A DNA stretch of 64,000 bases from an uncultured Nocardiaceae bacterium (GCA_936936565.1 CAKZIX010000118.1:1-64000); one strand, 5' to 3'; positions 27,411 through 37,427 are shown, counted from the stretch's first letter. Notes: generated by a model not told the origin, from the letters alone. Numbers and translations: made by a program.

Positions 27411-28601
27411 ATGCCGGACAGCCGACGCTTCACCGCACTCGTACGGACTCGATGCGACTACACGGGAGAGTCGTACCGCGTCTTGCACGGAAGGCTGAAC
27501 GATCCGTCCGTTCGCAACGGTCGCATTCCCGACGCAACAAACGCGGACCAGGCACAGGTCGAATCCGACGTCCTGACCGCGCTTGTCCAGCTCGGCGTTT
27601 GGACCGCGCATCCGCTCGGTATCGCCAGGGTGCGTCCAACCGGCGGTGGTTCGGTGATGGTCCATCTGGACAGCCACACAGAGCTTCATGGTGGAGGCGT
27701 GTTTTCGCTGTCCCAGATCGCGGTCGAAGCCCTGTTGCCCTACGCCGTACCCGATGGTGAGCTGTGCGGTGTGATGGGTCTTCGTATCAACGGCGTCTCC
27801 CGAAACGATCTTCACCTTGGTCGGGTCGGCACGAACAGCACGATCGTGATCCGAGGGGTGCCTGGCGCGCGATGGCGCACACACATCGATGAACGGCGAC
27901 GTACCCTCGAGGCCGAGCGGCTCATTCCGCTGTGGGACCAGCCGTCGGAATCGGGCCACGAGCGTGCGTGGCGCACCACGCATCCGTGGATTGCGGAACT
28001 GTCCCGCACTTATGCGTGGCTCGGTTCGGCGTTACTGCGGCGCACCGCGTTGTTTCACACCGCCAGCTCCGCGTGGTCGACGCGCAGTTGGCGCGACGGC
28101 GCCACCTGGGTCTTCGAAATGACGTCCGACGCGGACGCGCCGACCGATCATGACAGCTTCCTGACGCGACTGACCGACCCCGCGTGGGGGACACCAATGC
28201 GGGTCCGCGAATCCTCGTATTGCAGCTGCGACTGGTCTCGCAGCGCCTTGTTCGACCGTGAGTGCACCTTCGAGCTGGAGCATCTCACTGAGCCGGAGGC
28301 GGTGCTGCAACTGCGGTTCGTCGTCAGAAACCGGCGGCCCGATGACTGGGTGGCAGGATTTCGCGCCCGACTGCGACGAATCGGTGCCGACCCCCGGTGG
28401 ATCGACCGAGTCCTGCCGACCGTCGACCCTGACCTTGCGAACTGTCGGGAGCGGCAGGCGCGGCACGACCTGAACCGCATGTTCACGGCGTTCGATAGTG
28501 AGGGTGCGTCTTCGGTCCACCCTGGATCCGGTGGTGCAGGCTGGTCCGAACAGCGGCGATTGTCGTCGAGAAGCCAAGAGACGAGCGGCACGGCGGATTA
28601 G
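27411..28601 (+). CDS. Unknown-family protein, paralogue 1 of tandem pair
   Basis: A 396-residue protein from ATG 27411 (MPDSRRFTALVRTRCDYTGE). It shares ordered blocks with the gene at 28945: AHPLGIARVR, GVMGLRINGV, GTNSTIVIRGVPGARW, WLGSALLRRTALF, TDHDSFLTRLTDPAWGTPMR, CSCDWS, IGADPRWIDRVLP. A CxC pair falls in the same place in both. The C-terminal 50 residues are extra. No known domain is recognised and no membrane segment is seen. The shared blocks and pattern of change show both are real genes. Confidence 0.7.
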   Translation: MPDSRRFTALVRTRCDYTGESYRVLHGRLNDPSVRNGRIPDATNADQAQVESDVLTALVQLGVWTAHPLGIARVRPTGGGSVMVHLDSHTELHGGGVFSLSQIAVEALLPYAVPDGELCGVMGLRINGVSRNDLHLGRVGTNSTIVIRGVPGARWRTHIDERRRTLEAERLIPLWDQPSESGHERAWRTTHPWIAELSRTYAWLGSALLRRTALFHTASSAWSTRSWRDGATWVFEMTSDADAPTDHDSFLTRLTDPAWGTPMRVRESSYCSCDWSRSALFDRECTFELEHLTEPEAVLQLRFVVRNRRPDDWVAGFRARLRRIGADPRWIDRVLPTVDPDLANCRERQARHDLNRMFTAFDSEGASSVHPGSGGAGWSEQRRLSSRSQETSGTAD

Positions 28602-28944
28602 CGCTGCCGCTCTGGGATGGTGCGGCGCAACGAGATTCGCCGATGCATCAGTGCGGCAGCGCGCGGAACGTACATCGTGGCCGGCGTCTTCGCGCTTTTG
28701 GTGGCTTCCAACCTCGTCCATCCGGCGAGCGGCGTGTCGACTTGCAGGTGCCCTCACGGCTGGGCTTAATGGGACTGGCCTGATGGGAGGCCGCTCCTGG
28801 CGTTCGTGCCGCCCCACAAGGCGGACGCCGACAAGGATGAAGAAGCTACCTCGCTCCGCCCACCATTCTTTGTCGAACCCGAGTGCGTAGGCACGCCACG
28901 ACGTCTTCGGGTATTGGGCGGCGTGCCCGGGAACGGTGCGAGAG

Positions 28945-29955
28945 ATGCCTGCACATGGAAAGTCGGTCGACCGCGCACGGCTCAGGTCCCAGCTGACAAA
29001 TGAGCCCTACCAACGAGCCCGCGAACATGCCTACGACGAGCGCACGCCGGCCGTGGGCCACCAAGCATTATTGGAGTCTCGGATCTTCGAGATGCTGTGC
29101 AACCCGGGGGTGCGGCTGGCTCACCCGTTCGGTATCGGTCGGGTCGACTGGGCGCCGAACGAACCGACGATCGTGCACCTTGACGCCATGTATGAGCGCA
29201 GGGGCGACGTCGTCGGCTGGAGCGTCGGTGTCGTCCGAAGGGTGCTTCCGCGCACGGAAGCCGCCCCTGATCTGATCGGGCCTGCCGAGGTATACGGCGT
29301 CGTTGGATTGCGAGTTGTCGACATCGAGGGCGTCGATTTGCGCGTCGGTCTCACGGGTACGAATTCGGACATGATCTTGCGCGGCGCGCCAGGTACCAGG
29401 TGGACCGAGGACATCGCCACGTTTGCGCGTGAGTGCGCAGCGACCGACAGCGTCCCGTTGTGGACGGACGAGCCGCTCACCAATTTCGAGAAGGCCTTCC
29501 TGCACGAGTACGGAGACGATGACCATCGGGTCATGGCGTCGCTCGGGTCCGCGCTGCTACGACGTTCGGGAGTTTTTTACCGCATCAGCAACGCATACAG
29601 CACCCATTCATGGACGGGGCCCTTCCAGGAGTGGAAGGTGGAGATGGTCATTCGTCATGATGTCGCGATCAACCACGACTCGTTCCTCGACGTTCTGACC
29701 GATTCCCGGTGGGGATTACCGCTCCGGATGCGAAAGAGCAACTGCACGTGCCAGCACAGCACGTCCGACGGTGACTGCGGATCCGGCCATGGGTGCTACT
29801 TCCACCTGACGTTCGACAACGCCGACCATGCGGTGGGACTTCAGCTGCGGTTTATCCACGCGATCGCCTCTGGCGCGGAAGGACAGTGGTGCCGCGAAGG
29901 GTATGCACGCATCGGTGCCGATCCCGCATGGCTGTGTCGCGTCCTTCCGGAGTAG
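28945..29955 (+). CDS. Unknown-family protein, paralogue 2 of tandem pair
   Basis: A 336-residue protein from ATG 28945. It is the shorter sister of the preceding gene: AHPFGIGRVD, GVVGLRVVDI, GTNSDMILRGAPGTRW, SLGSALLRRSGVF, NHDSFLDVLTDSRWGLPLR, CTCQHS and IGADPAWLCRVLPE line up in order. The CTC motif is followed by more Cys and His (DCGSGHGC), a possible metal site. Function is unknown. The pair probably arose by tandem duplication followed by strong divergence. Confidence 0.7.
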   Translation: MPAHGKSVDRARLRSQLTNEPYQRAREHAYDERTPAVGHQALLESRIFEMLCNPGVRLAHPFGIGRVDWAPNEPTIVHLDAMYERRGDVVGWSVGVVRRVLPRTEAAPDLIGPAEVYGVVGLRVVDIEGVDLRVGLTGTNSDMILRGAPGTRWTEDIATFARECAATDSVPLWTDEPLTNFEKAFLHEYGDDDHRVMASLGSALLRRSGVFYRISNAYSTHSWTGPFQEWKVEMVIRHDVAINHDSFLDVLTDSRWGLPLRMRKSNCTCQHSTSDGDCGSGHGCYFHLTFDNADHAVGLQLRFIHAIASGAEGQWCREGYARIGADPAWLCRVLPE

Positions 29956-30150
29956 TGAATGCCTGTCCGATCGGCACGACGGCTGCGGGCGATTGGCCGA
30001 CCCCCATGGGGGCACTACTACCCTCACCGCACCTTGCGGTGCGAGATGCGCAGCAGTGCGACGGAATGCGAGTCACCGAGGACCGGTCGGGCGCGAACGT
30101 GGGCGCGCGCCGGGGTGCGGCATGCGCAGTATCGGCTGGGATGCGTTTGC

Positions 30151-30870
30151 TCACGACGCTCGCGGGCACCCGTCGAGGACATCAAGCCAGGTCAATAGGC
30201 GCGTGATGTTGCGGCTCGGGGCGAAAGTCAGGAATGTGCCGTCGGCCGAATCGATCCCGATCTCGGCGGCGTACCGCAAGCGGCGCAACGAATTTGCCCG
30301 GCCGAGGTGCGTGGAGACGCCACGGACCTTGGCGGCGGAAACGATGTCGCGGGCGGCCGGTCCGAGCTTCCATTCGGTCAACACACGTCCGCATTCGGGA
30401 CACGGTTCGTGCCTGTGCGCCCGTCGCCCAGCGCGCGAGATCAACCCACACTCACGGCATTCCAGGGTGCCACCCAGGAACACGACATCGAACTCGTCCC
30501 ACGGCAAATCCGTTGCGCACGCGCCATTTTGGGCGACGAACGCCGCGCGATAACCCAAGTTCCGGATCACCGGGAGCCAGGGCACCGACCGGGCCAGCGT
30601 CCGTGTGTGGGAGCCGACCACATCCGGCGCGGTCGCGAACCCGCACGCACGCGCGTCGGGGCTGCTGCGGCGAAGCCATCGCAACCACGCCTCGTCACCC
30701 GGATACCGGTCAGCGTTGAAACAACCGGAATCGGCGGCCCACATCACCTGCGGTGGGCGCTTGTTGCCCTGGGCTGGAGAGTCCATCCATCCGATTCGCC
30801 CCGCGAGCATCGCCGCTCGGGTGGTCGGGTCGCTGCCGGGCGTCGCGAAATAGAACACCACGGAGATCAC
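30151..30870 (-). CDS. TGT-like barrel protein with inserted zinc ribbon
   Basis: A 239-residue protein from GTG 30870, which overlaps the stop of the DprA-like gene. MWAADSGCFN, FATAPDVVGSHTRT, LPVIRNLGYRAAFVAQNG, FDVVFLGGTLE and WKLGPAARDIV, then HLGRANSLRRLRYAAEIG and SADGTFL, resemble the small queuine/tRNA-guanine transglycosylase-like (DpdA-type) proteins of actinophages and plasmids. A zinc ribbon (CREC and CPEC) interrupts the middle. Those proteins are linked to base exchange in tRNA or deazaguanine insertion in DNA. No deazaguanine synthesis genes are visible nearby, so the substrate is open. Confidence 0.6.
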   Translation of the reverse strand: MISVVFYFATPGSDPTTRAAMLAGRIGWMDSPAQGNKRPPQVMWAADSGCFNADRYPGDEAWLRWLRRSSPDARACGFATAPDVVGSHTRTLARSVPWLPVIRNLGYRAAFVAQNGACATDLPWDEFDVVFLGGTLECRECGLISRAGRRAHRHEPCPECGRVLTEWKLGPAARDIVSAAKVRGVSTHLGRANSLRRLRYAAEIGIDSADGTFLTFAPSRNITRLLTWLDVLDGCPRAS

Positions 30871-31811
30871 AGCCCGTCGTCGATGGTCCCCGCGGGAGCG
30901 GTGTCCGTCGGTTCGGCCGACGCGGCATCGATGACCTCGAGGATGTGGCCTGCGGTGGCCGCGAGGCGAGCATGTCCGGCGCGAATCAGGTCGTGACAGC
31001 CTGTCGATGCAGCGGAGACGACCGGGCCCGGTACAGCGAACACCGGTCGATGGATCGCCACGGCGTGCGCCGCGACGACGCGGGCGCCGCTGCGCACCCC
31101 GGACTCGGGAATGACGACAGCGCCGGTGAGGACGGCGAGCAAACGCGCCCGTGCTTGCAGGCGTGTCCGCGTCACCCGAGTGCCCGGCGGGTATTCGCTG
31201 ACGATCGCGCCGGCATCGACAATCGCGCGGAACAACTCCGCATGCTCGGCGGGATGAACCACGTCGAGACCGCACGCCAGCACGGCAACCGTCGGAGCCG
31301 ACGCCGCCAGCGCCGCCCGATGCGCGCGCGCGTCGACCCCGAACGACGCTCCCGCGATGATCGAGCACCCGGCCCCAGCGAGGTCGGCGACGATCTCGGT
31401 GGTGACGTGAGTGCCGTAGGAGGTCGGCGCGCGTGTTCCGGTTACCGTCACGGCACGTCGCGTCAGATCCCGCAGCGTCCCTTGGCCGATCGTCCACAGG
31501 CATAGTGGTGCCAACCGTCGCGGGTCCGGCCTCGGTGTGCTCGTGTACGGGTACAAGCGCTCGGTGGGCCATTCGTCGTCGTCGGGGGTGACCAATCGAC
31601 CACCGATTCGGTCGAGAAGTCGAAGATGCTGCAGGGCAGCGGAAATGCGTTGCGCACCGACGGCGTCGTCGTCGAGGACCGCGCGGGCCGCCTCGACCGG
31701 ACCCATGTCCTGCAACAGTTCCAGCAGCAATTGGGAAGGTCCGTCGGCGACCGCCGACAGATACGCCCATGCGAGGCGACGCCCGGCGGCATCTGTGGTC
31801 AACGGTTCCAT
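30867..31811 (-). CDS. Second DprA/Smf-family (SLOG) protein
   Basis: A 314-residue protein from ATG 31811. An N-terminal helical region is followed by the DprA Rossmann core: VTVTGTRAPTSYG, IIAGASFGVDARAH, TVAVLACGLDVVHPAEH, IVSEYPPGT, VVIPESGVRSGAR, VFAVPGPV and TGCHDLI. It is only distantly like the DprA near 16.3 kb, so the two were acquired separately. Its stop overlaps the start of the TGT-like gene (GTGA), making a two-gene unit. Plasmid-borne DprA proteins of this kind may protect incoming single-stranded DNA. Confidence 0.85.
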   Translation of the reverse strand: MEPLTTDAAGRRLAWAYLSAVADGPSQLLLELLQDMGPVEAARAVLDDDAVGAQRISAALQHLRLLDRIGGRLVTPDDDEWPTERLYPYTSTPRPDPRRLAPLCLWTIGQGTLRDLTRRAVTVTGTRAPTSYGTHVTTEIVADLAGAGCSIIAGASFGVDARAHRAALAASAPTVAVLACGLDVVHPAEHAELFRAIVDAGAIVSEYPPGTRVTRTRLQARARLLAVLTGAVVIPESGVRSGARVVAAHAVAIHRPVFAVPGPVVSAASTGCHDLIRAGHARLAATAGHILEVIDAASAEPTDTAPAGTIDDGL

Positions 31812-32046
31812 AGTGAAATCCCTTCTGGCAGAACTTTCATCACCGTTCATCGGTCACGAGCCGAATCGAATGCGTGCCGGATGATCGGCTCAGGCGCGTC
31901 GGACTGGGGACGGTGGGAACAACTCGGCAGAGAATTGCCGACGGCAAAGTCAGTGGCACCCAATTGCGTTCGACCACGCCCGGAAGCGACACCGATCGGC
32001 GGGCGTGGGTGGCGGTCGGGATCGCACGTGGTTCAGACTGTGCGGC

Positions 32047-32661
32047 ATGTCGGTGACGCTGCACGAGTTGGCTGTGGACCTCGGGCGACAGGGCCGCGAG
32101 GCGGTGACGTTGTCGATGCCCGAACTCTTCTATCGCAGCATCAACGCCAGCGAGCGTGGTCCGTGCCTGGACTGGTGCGGTGAGGTGCTGCTGACCGATC
32201 TCGCGTCCGACGACAGCGCACCGGTACGCGGCGGTGCAGTCGAGTTCCTGACGATCCGTTTGGGTGAGGAACCGGTGGCGTCGGTTCTGGATTCCTACTC
32301 GAGCGCCGCCGAACACTTTGCCGGACTGTTCGACGGTTGCCGGCTCGCCGACGACGTGCAGGAGCAATTCGACGCCATGGTGGTCAACGACGCGCTTATC
32401 GTGTTGGACGTCTTTGTCGCCGAGCCGCTGCGCGGGCGTCGGGTGGCCGCGTGGGCCGTCTCCGAGATCGCGTACCGGATGCTGCCGGCGATCAACGGAA
32501 TCGTCCTGCTCGCACCCGGACTCGGCGTCGAGGGCGGAAACGACATCGGGATGCGCAAGCTGACCCGGTACTGGCGTCGGACCGGACTGCACCCCGATCG
32601 CGGCCTCACCGGAGTTCTTGGGCCAGTCGACCGCTTACACGTACCTGAGCGAGGCTCGTGA
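32047..32661 (+). CDS. GNAT-like protein
   Basis: A 204-residue protein from ATG 32047 (MSVTLHELAVDLG). The stretch LIVLDVFVAEPLRGRRVAAWAVSEI has the strand, R/QxxGxG/A-like loop and helix of acetyl-CoA binding in GNAT acetyltransferases, and MRKLTRYWRRTGLHP resembles the closing part of that fold. Substrate is unknown. It stands alone on the plus strand among minus-strand plasmid-type genes. Confidence 0.55.
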   Translation: MSVTLHELAVDLGRQGREAVTLSMPELFYRSINASERGPCLDWCGEVLLTDLASDDSAPVRGGAVEFLTIRLGEEPVASVLDSYSSAAEHFAGLFDGCRLADDVQEQFDAMVVNDALIVLDVFVAEPLRGRRVAAWAVSEIAYRMLPAINGIVLLAPGLGVEGGNDIGMRKLTRYWRRTGLHPDRGLTGVLGPVDRLHVPERGS

Positions 32662-32857
32662 TGCCCTCGCGGCGACCGCGACCATCGATATCGCGACGAC
32701 CGTGACCGCGCTGGGCCGGTCCACCCCGGTACCGGAACACCGCGACGGCCTATGAACTCACCACACGGGTGGTTTCGCGTCAGTGCGCAGGGGCCAGATC
32801 GCGCTGCAGCGAAGAATTGCGTGCGCCGACCAGCGGTGCAAACTTCGGATCGGTCTG

Positions 32858-33330
32858 TCAGTCCCGGCCCAGGCGGTGAGCTGCCATAAGGCTGACCGTC
32901 GGGACCGCGAAACGAGTCATCCGCAGCGGATCGTCGATGTCGCCGAAGCCAAGCGTGTGGGGCCATTCGCTCAGTGCCGGATGGAACTCCGCCACGGCAC
33001 TGTAGGGGATCGTCTTCGAGGCGTAGAGGGCCTGTCCGGCAGCGGATCCCGTTTGGACATCGCAACCACTGTGCAGCGCTGATGATCCCGCCAGCCAGGT
33101 TCGGCGGCGCGACGCGCAGCGCGGCGAGCATTGCCGATCGCGGTCCCAGCGATCGATCCGAGTACGAAGGATGGACTGCCGACGGCCATGACCGGCATCG
33201 GTTCGTATACCCCGTGGCCTGCTCGGTGTCGGCGGTACGACACCCACCGCCGACATGCGGGATCGCCTTGTACCCCAACATGATTTCTGTGTCTCGGAGG
33301 TCCCACTGCCCTGGGTCGGGCCGCGAACGG
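32858..33330 (-). pseudogene. Decayed copy of glycine-zipper protein
   Basis: Three frames carry successive pieces similar to the intact gene at 37428-38072. They are WDLRDTEIMLGYKAIPH, then HGVYEPMPVMAVGSPSFVL and GSIAGTAIGNARRAARRAA, then KTIPYSAVAEFHPA, FGDIDDPLRMTRFAVPT. At least two frameshifts separate them. The order and spacing match the intact copy, so this is a true pseudogene. The 5' boundary is approximate. Confidence 0.7.
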
Positions 33331-33452
33331 CCCGTCGGCTGGATGGACCGCCGGGTGCAACTCGGTCGCCGCAGGCCGGCAAGTGGCGGTCTGCCGTTTG
33401 TGCTGCGACACCGGCGAGTTGGAAAGGTGATGCGCGCGAACGCTGTCGGCGT

Positions 33453-34034
33453 CTATGCGGCCGAGGGCGGTGTGTGCTCGCGCGGGCGAGCCGGCGGTGG
33501 TGTCAGCCGGGACGGACGGAGTGGGCTGCTGCGCCACTGCGGTCCGTCGGGGAAGACTTCGACGGCGATCTTCCATGCGCGGGTGAGCAGTCCGACGGCC
33601 GAGTCACCGGCGGCGCGGTCGTGGATGCGGAACGTGGCCGGGCGGATGTTCAGCTCGATGATCGCGACACTGCGCCGCAACTCGGGCACATAGACGTTGT
33701 CACGGGTCACGGTGCCGATGGGTGGGCGATGCCATGCGATGGTGCTGATCGTGGACATCGCCGCGTGGGTGGCGGGGTCGTCCGGGAACGGCACGTGCGC
33801 TGCCGAATGCAGCCAGCCTTCGCGGGCGGTCGCGAACAGCGCGAGCAACCGGTGGGCGACAGCGGCGGAGGACACGAGCATGGTCACCGGCCCCCATCGC
33901 AGCGCCATCGTGGTGTTGTCGGTCCCGGCCTGAGCGACATCGATCTTGACGTCCTGCATCCCAGCCAGCGACAACGTCAGCTCGGTGACGGTGCCGAAAC
34001 CCCGGTACGCCAGGGGCACGGGAGGATTCGTCAT
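33453..34034 (-). CDS. Hypothetical protein
   Basis: A 193-residue protein from ATG 34034 (MTNPPVPLAYRGFGTVTEL), with a GGGACC site upstream. It has alternating strands (VKIDVAQAGTDNTTMALRW, GPVTMLVSS), a helix (AVAHRLLALFATAREGW) and a basic, Pro-rich tail. No family is recognised. It lies in plasmid-type context. Confidence 0.55.
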   Translation of the reverse strand: MTNPPVPLAYRGFGTVTELTLSLAGMQDVKIDVAQAGTDNTTMALRWGPVTMLVSSAAVAHRLLALFATAREGWLHSAAHVPFPDDPATHAAMSTISTIAWHRPPIGTVTRDNVYVPELRRSVAIIELNIRPATFRIHDRAAGDSAVGLLTRAWKIAVEVFPDGPQWRSSPLRPSRLTPPPARPREHTPPSAA

Positions 34035-34242
34035 GCGGATGGTCCCTTCGTATGGCGAACGACGCCGTGTGGCCGTTCGGTCGGTCGTGGTCGGCGGCGG
34101 GGTGCAGCGGCACGAATTCGGACTCGGCGCCGGTGCGCGTGACAAGCTCGGCCGTCACAGCAAGTTCGCCGCCGACCGCGTGGTGTCGGCGTCGATGTCG
34201 GCGAGTTCGTCGACTCCGCCGATATCTGCGGCCGTAGCCGCG

Positions 34243-34479
34243 ATGCGACGCGGGTTGCCGTGCGATGAGGGCTCGGAGCGGAACCGATCTCGTTCAGCGT
34301 GCGTCACACTGCATGTGGACAACGAGCAGGAACGGGCCCGCGAGGGGTTTCGGTATCCCAGGCTGACCGGTCCGAAGTGGCCGGAAGATCCTGAGAAACG
34401 CGCATGGTTGGCCGAACAACTCGCCGCGTACCGGCTTCGCCACCATGCCGACGTGCTGCACGACGGCGAGCGACCCTGA
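34243..34479 (+). CDS. Small protein, uncertain start
   Basis: Up to 78 residues. The last 55 (NEQERAREGFRYPRLTGPKW, PEDPEKRAWLAEQLAAYRLR) look coding: charged, helical, GC-rich in third positions. The first part is poorer, and GTG 34315 is an alternative start. Family unknown. Confidence 0.4.
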   Translation: MRRGLPCDEGSERNRSRSACVTLHVDNEQERAREGFRYPRLTGPKWPEDPEKRAWLAEQLAAYRLRHHADVLHDGERP

Positions 34480-35052
34480 CTGGCGCCGAGGTCGACGGGC
34501 AACGCGACCAGAGCTCGCTGCTGACGCGCCGGTGCTGGGTCGACCACGATGGTCGTGCACCCGACCGGGTTTCGGACAGCCGGTTGCGTGACTGCGGGGG
34601 TTGAATGCGGAGCCTCCGATGCCTGCGCCGGGCTCGGTCGTCGACGTCACTTCGCACAGAAGTGGTGTTCGGCGAGAGCGATGGCCATCAGCGGTGCGCT
34701 GGATTGGGGGGATCTCGAGTCCGAAGAAGACCTGGCGGCCGCGCAAGGTGACGGTGCAGCCGTTGTCGGTTTCGCCGAAGCGGGCGGTGTGACCGGTGCA
34801 GCGGACACGTCGCCCGCCGAGGATGCCGATCAGACTGTTCGAGGACTGTGTCGCGGCGGCATTCTCGGCGTCGATGGATGTATGTGCGCTTGAGCACGTC
34901 GGCCAGAGCGTGCCGTCCCGCCGGATTCGCGGCACGGGTGGCACTCGTGCCCCACTGGCCATTCAGCGAATGGGCGCGATACCTTCGACTGGCCTTATGG
35001 TCACGCAGAGATAGCATGCGATGGATCGGGCGACCTCGCTTCGAAGGGAGCA
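34480..35052. other. No confident gene
   Basis: The minus strand between about 34600 and 34890 has a coding-looking patch (NSLIGILGGRRVRCTGH, LRGRQVFFGLEIPPIQR) without a trustworthy start or end. It may be a fragment of a broken gene. Nothing else is supported. Confidence 0.4.
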
Positions 35053-35547
35053 GTGGACACGGTGACGGCGGTAACGATCGCGCTGGTGTTCGGCGTTCCG
35101 GTGCTCAGTTTTCTCGCGTCGTACCGTTTCGCGCACGCCCAAGAACGGAAACTCGCTGCATTCCGGGGAGATGACGGTGTCACGCAACGAGTGTTGGACC
35201 AGGCACGCGAACGACGTCGTGACATGCTGACAGACGAGTACGCGCGTTGTATCGCAGCGGCCCGCAGGCTCGGCCGGATCCCGATCGCGCCGATCGTCGT
35301 CAGCGACTCATACGTCGCTGACGCTGTCCTCGACCTCGAAGCAAGCGCCGACATGATCCACCTGTTGGCGCCCGCGTCGGTCACCTCGGCACTCGCATCT
35401 GTCATAGACCAAGCGCAACGGCCGACCACGCTGCAACGCAGCAGCGCACCGTCCCGGGTGCTCAGGTCCGCGAGTAGCGACCTGAACCAAATCGTCGACG
35501 AACTCATGCAGGCTATGCTGGTCCCTGCTGCCGGGCAACGGAACTGA
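35053..35547 (+). CDS. Hypothetical protein with N-terminal membrane segment
   Basis: A 164-residue protein from GTG 35053. Residues about 5-24 (AVTIALVFGVPVLSFLASYR) form one membrane helix and the rest is soluble and helical (ERRRDMLTDEYARCIAAARR). No family is recognised. The composition supports a real gene. Confidence 0.6.
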   Translation: MDTVTAVTIALVFGVPVLSFLASYRFAHAQERKLAAFRGDDGVTQRVLDQARERRRDMLTDEYARCIAAARRLGRIPIAPIVVSDSYVADAVLDLEASADMIHLLAPASVTSALASVIDQAQRPTTLQRSSAPSRVLRSASSDLNQIVDELMQAMLVPAAGQRN

Positions 35548-35603
35548 CGTGTGCGTCCCCGGGGTCGTGCAGCAATCGTGTAACGGACTGCGCTGTCGTT
35601 GTG

Positions 35604-36626
35604 TCAGCCCGCTTTGCCAGGGTCGTCGTCACGGACCCCGTTGGTGAATGTGATTGCGGCGCCATCGGTGTCACGAATTCCCGCGATCTTGTCGTAGGCG
35701 ACCGTGGTCGTGTGGCCGTCGATGAACCAGTGCGGCACGGTGACCGATTTGGCATTGACCTTCAGCACAGGACTCCACTGACCGACCGCGAACACGTGAT
35801 CACCGACGCGCACCATCGACGACGTCAACACCAGCGCGCCGCCGGCCTTGGCCCGCTCGATCTGGGCTTCCCAGAACGACACCTGATCGGACTTCTCCGC
35901 GATCCGCGCCGACAGATCTTCGCGCCGCTGCCCGGTCGCCGGTGGGCGAACTTCGACGTGCTTGTGTCCGGTGCTCGGGTGCACGAACCGGGTCCGTGTG
36001 TCGCCGTCGAGCTCGCGGCGATGGGCGCGAATCTCGGCTTCCAGCTTGTGGATTCGGCGTGCGGTGACACCGGGATCGAACCGGCGATCGGTCGTGTGCG
36101 TCGCCGACTCGGCGCGGCGATCGGCCTCGGCGGCCGACTTGCTGGCCTCGACGTAGCGGTCGAGCGTGTCGAAAGCCTTCTGGATCGCCCTGCGGTGGCG
36201 ATGCTCGCTGTGATGACCGATCTTGATCGGTTCACCTCCCGGTGGCAACGCGTCGTGAGCGCGGTCCATCCGCTGCTCGGCTTCGGCCGCTTTGTCGTGG
36301 CGTCGTGTTGCCTTGGCCTTGAGCGCGTCGACCCGATCGGCCTGACGCGCGGCCCGGTCGGCTTCCACATCGGCGGCATCTCGGGCGGTGTCGTCGATGT
36401 CGACATCGACGCTGAACCCAGTCGCGCGCAGCGCCTCCGCCGTCGCGACGATCGTCGCGGTCTTCGCTGGCACGTCACGGGAGTGCGGCACGTACCACTG
36501 TGCGATGCTGCGGCCCCAGCGCCACCCGTGACGCTTGAGCACATCGCTCGCTCCGTCGCCACGCCGCGTGCCGTCGATGAGCGTGCCTTCGGACCGGGTA
36601 TGGGTGATGGTCAGACTTCCTGGCAT
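35604..36626 (-). CDS. DUF3560 protein
   Basis: A 340-residue plasmid-type protein from ATG 36626. The N-terminus ITHTRSEGTLIDGTRRGDG and SIAQWYVPHSRD, then FSVDVDIDDTARDAADVEAD with RAARQADRVDALKAKATRRH and EPIKIGHHSEHRHRRAIQ, are hallmarks of DUF3560. The C-terminal part is a small beta domain (VRVGDHVFAVGQWSPVLKV). These proteins are common on actinobacterial plasmids and integrative elements; the role is unknown. A broken second copy lies at 49230-49585. Confidence 0.85.
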   Translation of the reverse strand: MPGSLTITHTRSEGTLIDGTRRGDGASDVLKRHGWRWGRSIAQWYVPHSRDVPAKTATIVATAEALRATGFSVDVDIDDTARDAADVEADRAARQADRVDALKAKATRRHDKAAEAEQRMDRAHDALPPGGEPIKIGHHSEHRHRRAIQKAFDTLDRYVEASKSAAEADRRAESATHTTDRRFDPGVTARRIHKLEAEIRAHRRELDGDTRTRFVHPSTGHKHVEVRPPATGQRREDLSARIAEKSDQVSFWEAQIERAKAGGALVLTSSMVRVGDHVFAVGQWSPVLKVNAKSVTVPHWFIDGHTTTVAYDKIAGIRDTDGAAITFTNGVRDDDPGKAG

Positions 36627-36681
36627 CGCGGACACCTTCCTTGAAGCCGATGCAATCGGTATGTGTTCGGGCGCAAACGCT

Positions 36682-36915
36682 TTACGGTCGCTCGTCGACG
36701 CACGTCTCCGGTGCGGCAGATTCCCGGACCTCGGTGATCGTGGTCATGAAGCCGCCGAGAACACCGACGAGCTGTCGGCGGTCAGCAGGCGCCCAAGGCC
36801 ACGGCGCGAAGCCGCCTCCCAGAGAATCGGCAGCCGCGTCGATGTCGGTGGCCGTGATCCGGCGCGACCGCAGCCACGTTCCACTGTCGTCGTAGTGGAC
36901 GTCGAATGTGGCCAT
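36682..36915 (-). CDS. Small hypothetical protein
   Basis: A 77-residue protein from ATG 36915 (MATFDVHYDDSGTWLRSRR). It is a beta-rich start followed by a helix and Trp/Pro-rich middle (LGGGFAPWPWAPADRRQL). It precedes the DUF3560 gene on the same strand by about 55 bp, with a GAGAGG ribosome site upstream. Function unknown. Confidence 0.55.
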   Translation of the reverse strand: MATFDVHYDDSGTWLRSRRITATDIDAAADSLGGGFAPWPWAPADRRQLVGVLGGFMTTITEVRESAAPETCVDERP

Positions 36916-37427
36916 GATGAGAGCCTCTCTTGGAGAAGGAAAGTGCTGCAATCAATTACGCGCTGAGCCCGGACCGCTCTGCCGGGACGATCGAATCCGG
37001 CGCGCACGGCTGATTCGATGTGCGGCGCGATCGGCAGCCGAGTCGGGAACAGCAGCGAGGAATCGATTCAGGAGTGAATTTGCCGATCGCACAAGGGATC
37101 AGGCGTCGACGAACTGTTCGCGTCGACGTAACGTTGGGGTCGGCAGTATCGGAGTCAGGTCGTTGGGTGTCGTGCAGGATTGGATCTGCGAACTGGCGCG
37201 CTCCTTGGCGGACAGGGAGCACATCGGCGCCGCCCGAGACGTTCGACTCGTGCCCCCGAAGAGTAGTGCCCAGCGGAGTGGTGAGGCACCAGGACGAGTG
37301 GCGACGCCGTTGACAGTTTCGGGCCGGGGCAGCGCGGCTGGGGTTCGTCCCTCGCGGAAGCGCGCGAGCATGTGGGTGGGCAGAACCTCGCACAGCCGCC
37401 CCGGCTACCTTTCCGCTGGTGTGGCGG
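36916..37427. other. Gene-free stretch
   Basis: No convincing coding region on either strand. It separates two minus-strand plasmid-type genes. Confidence 0.4.
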
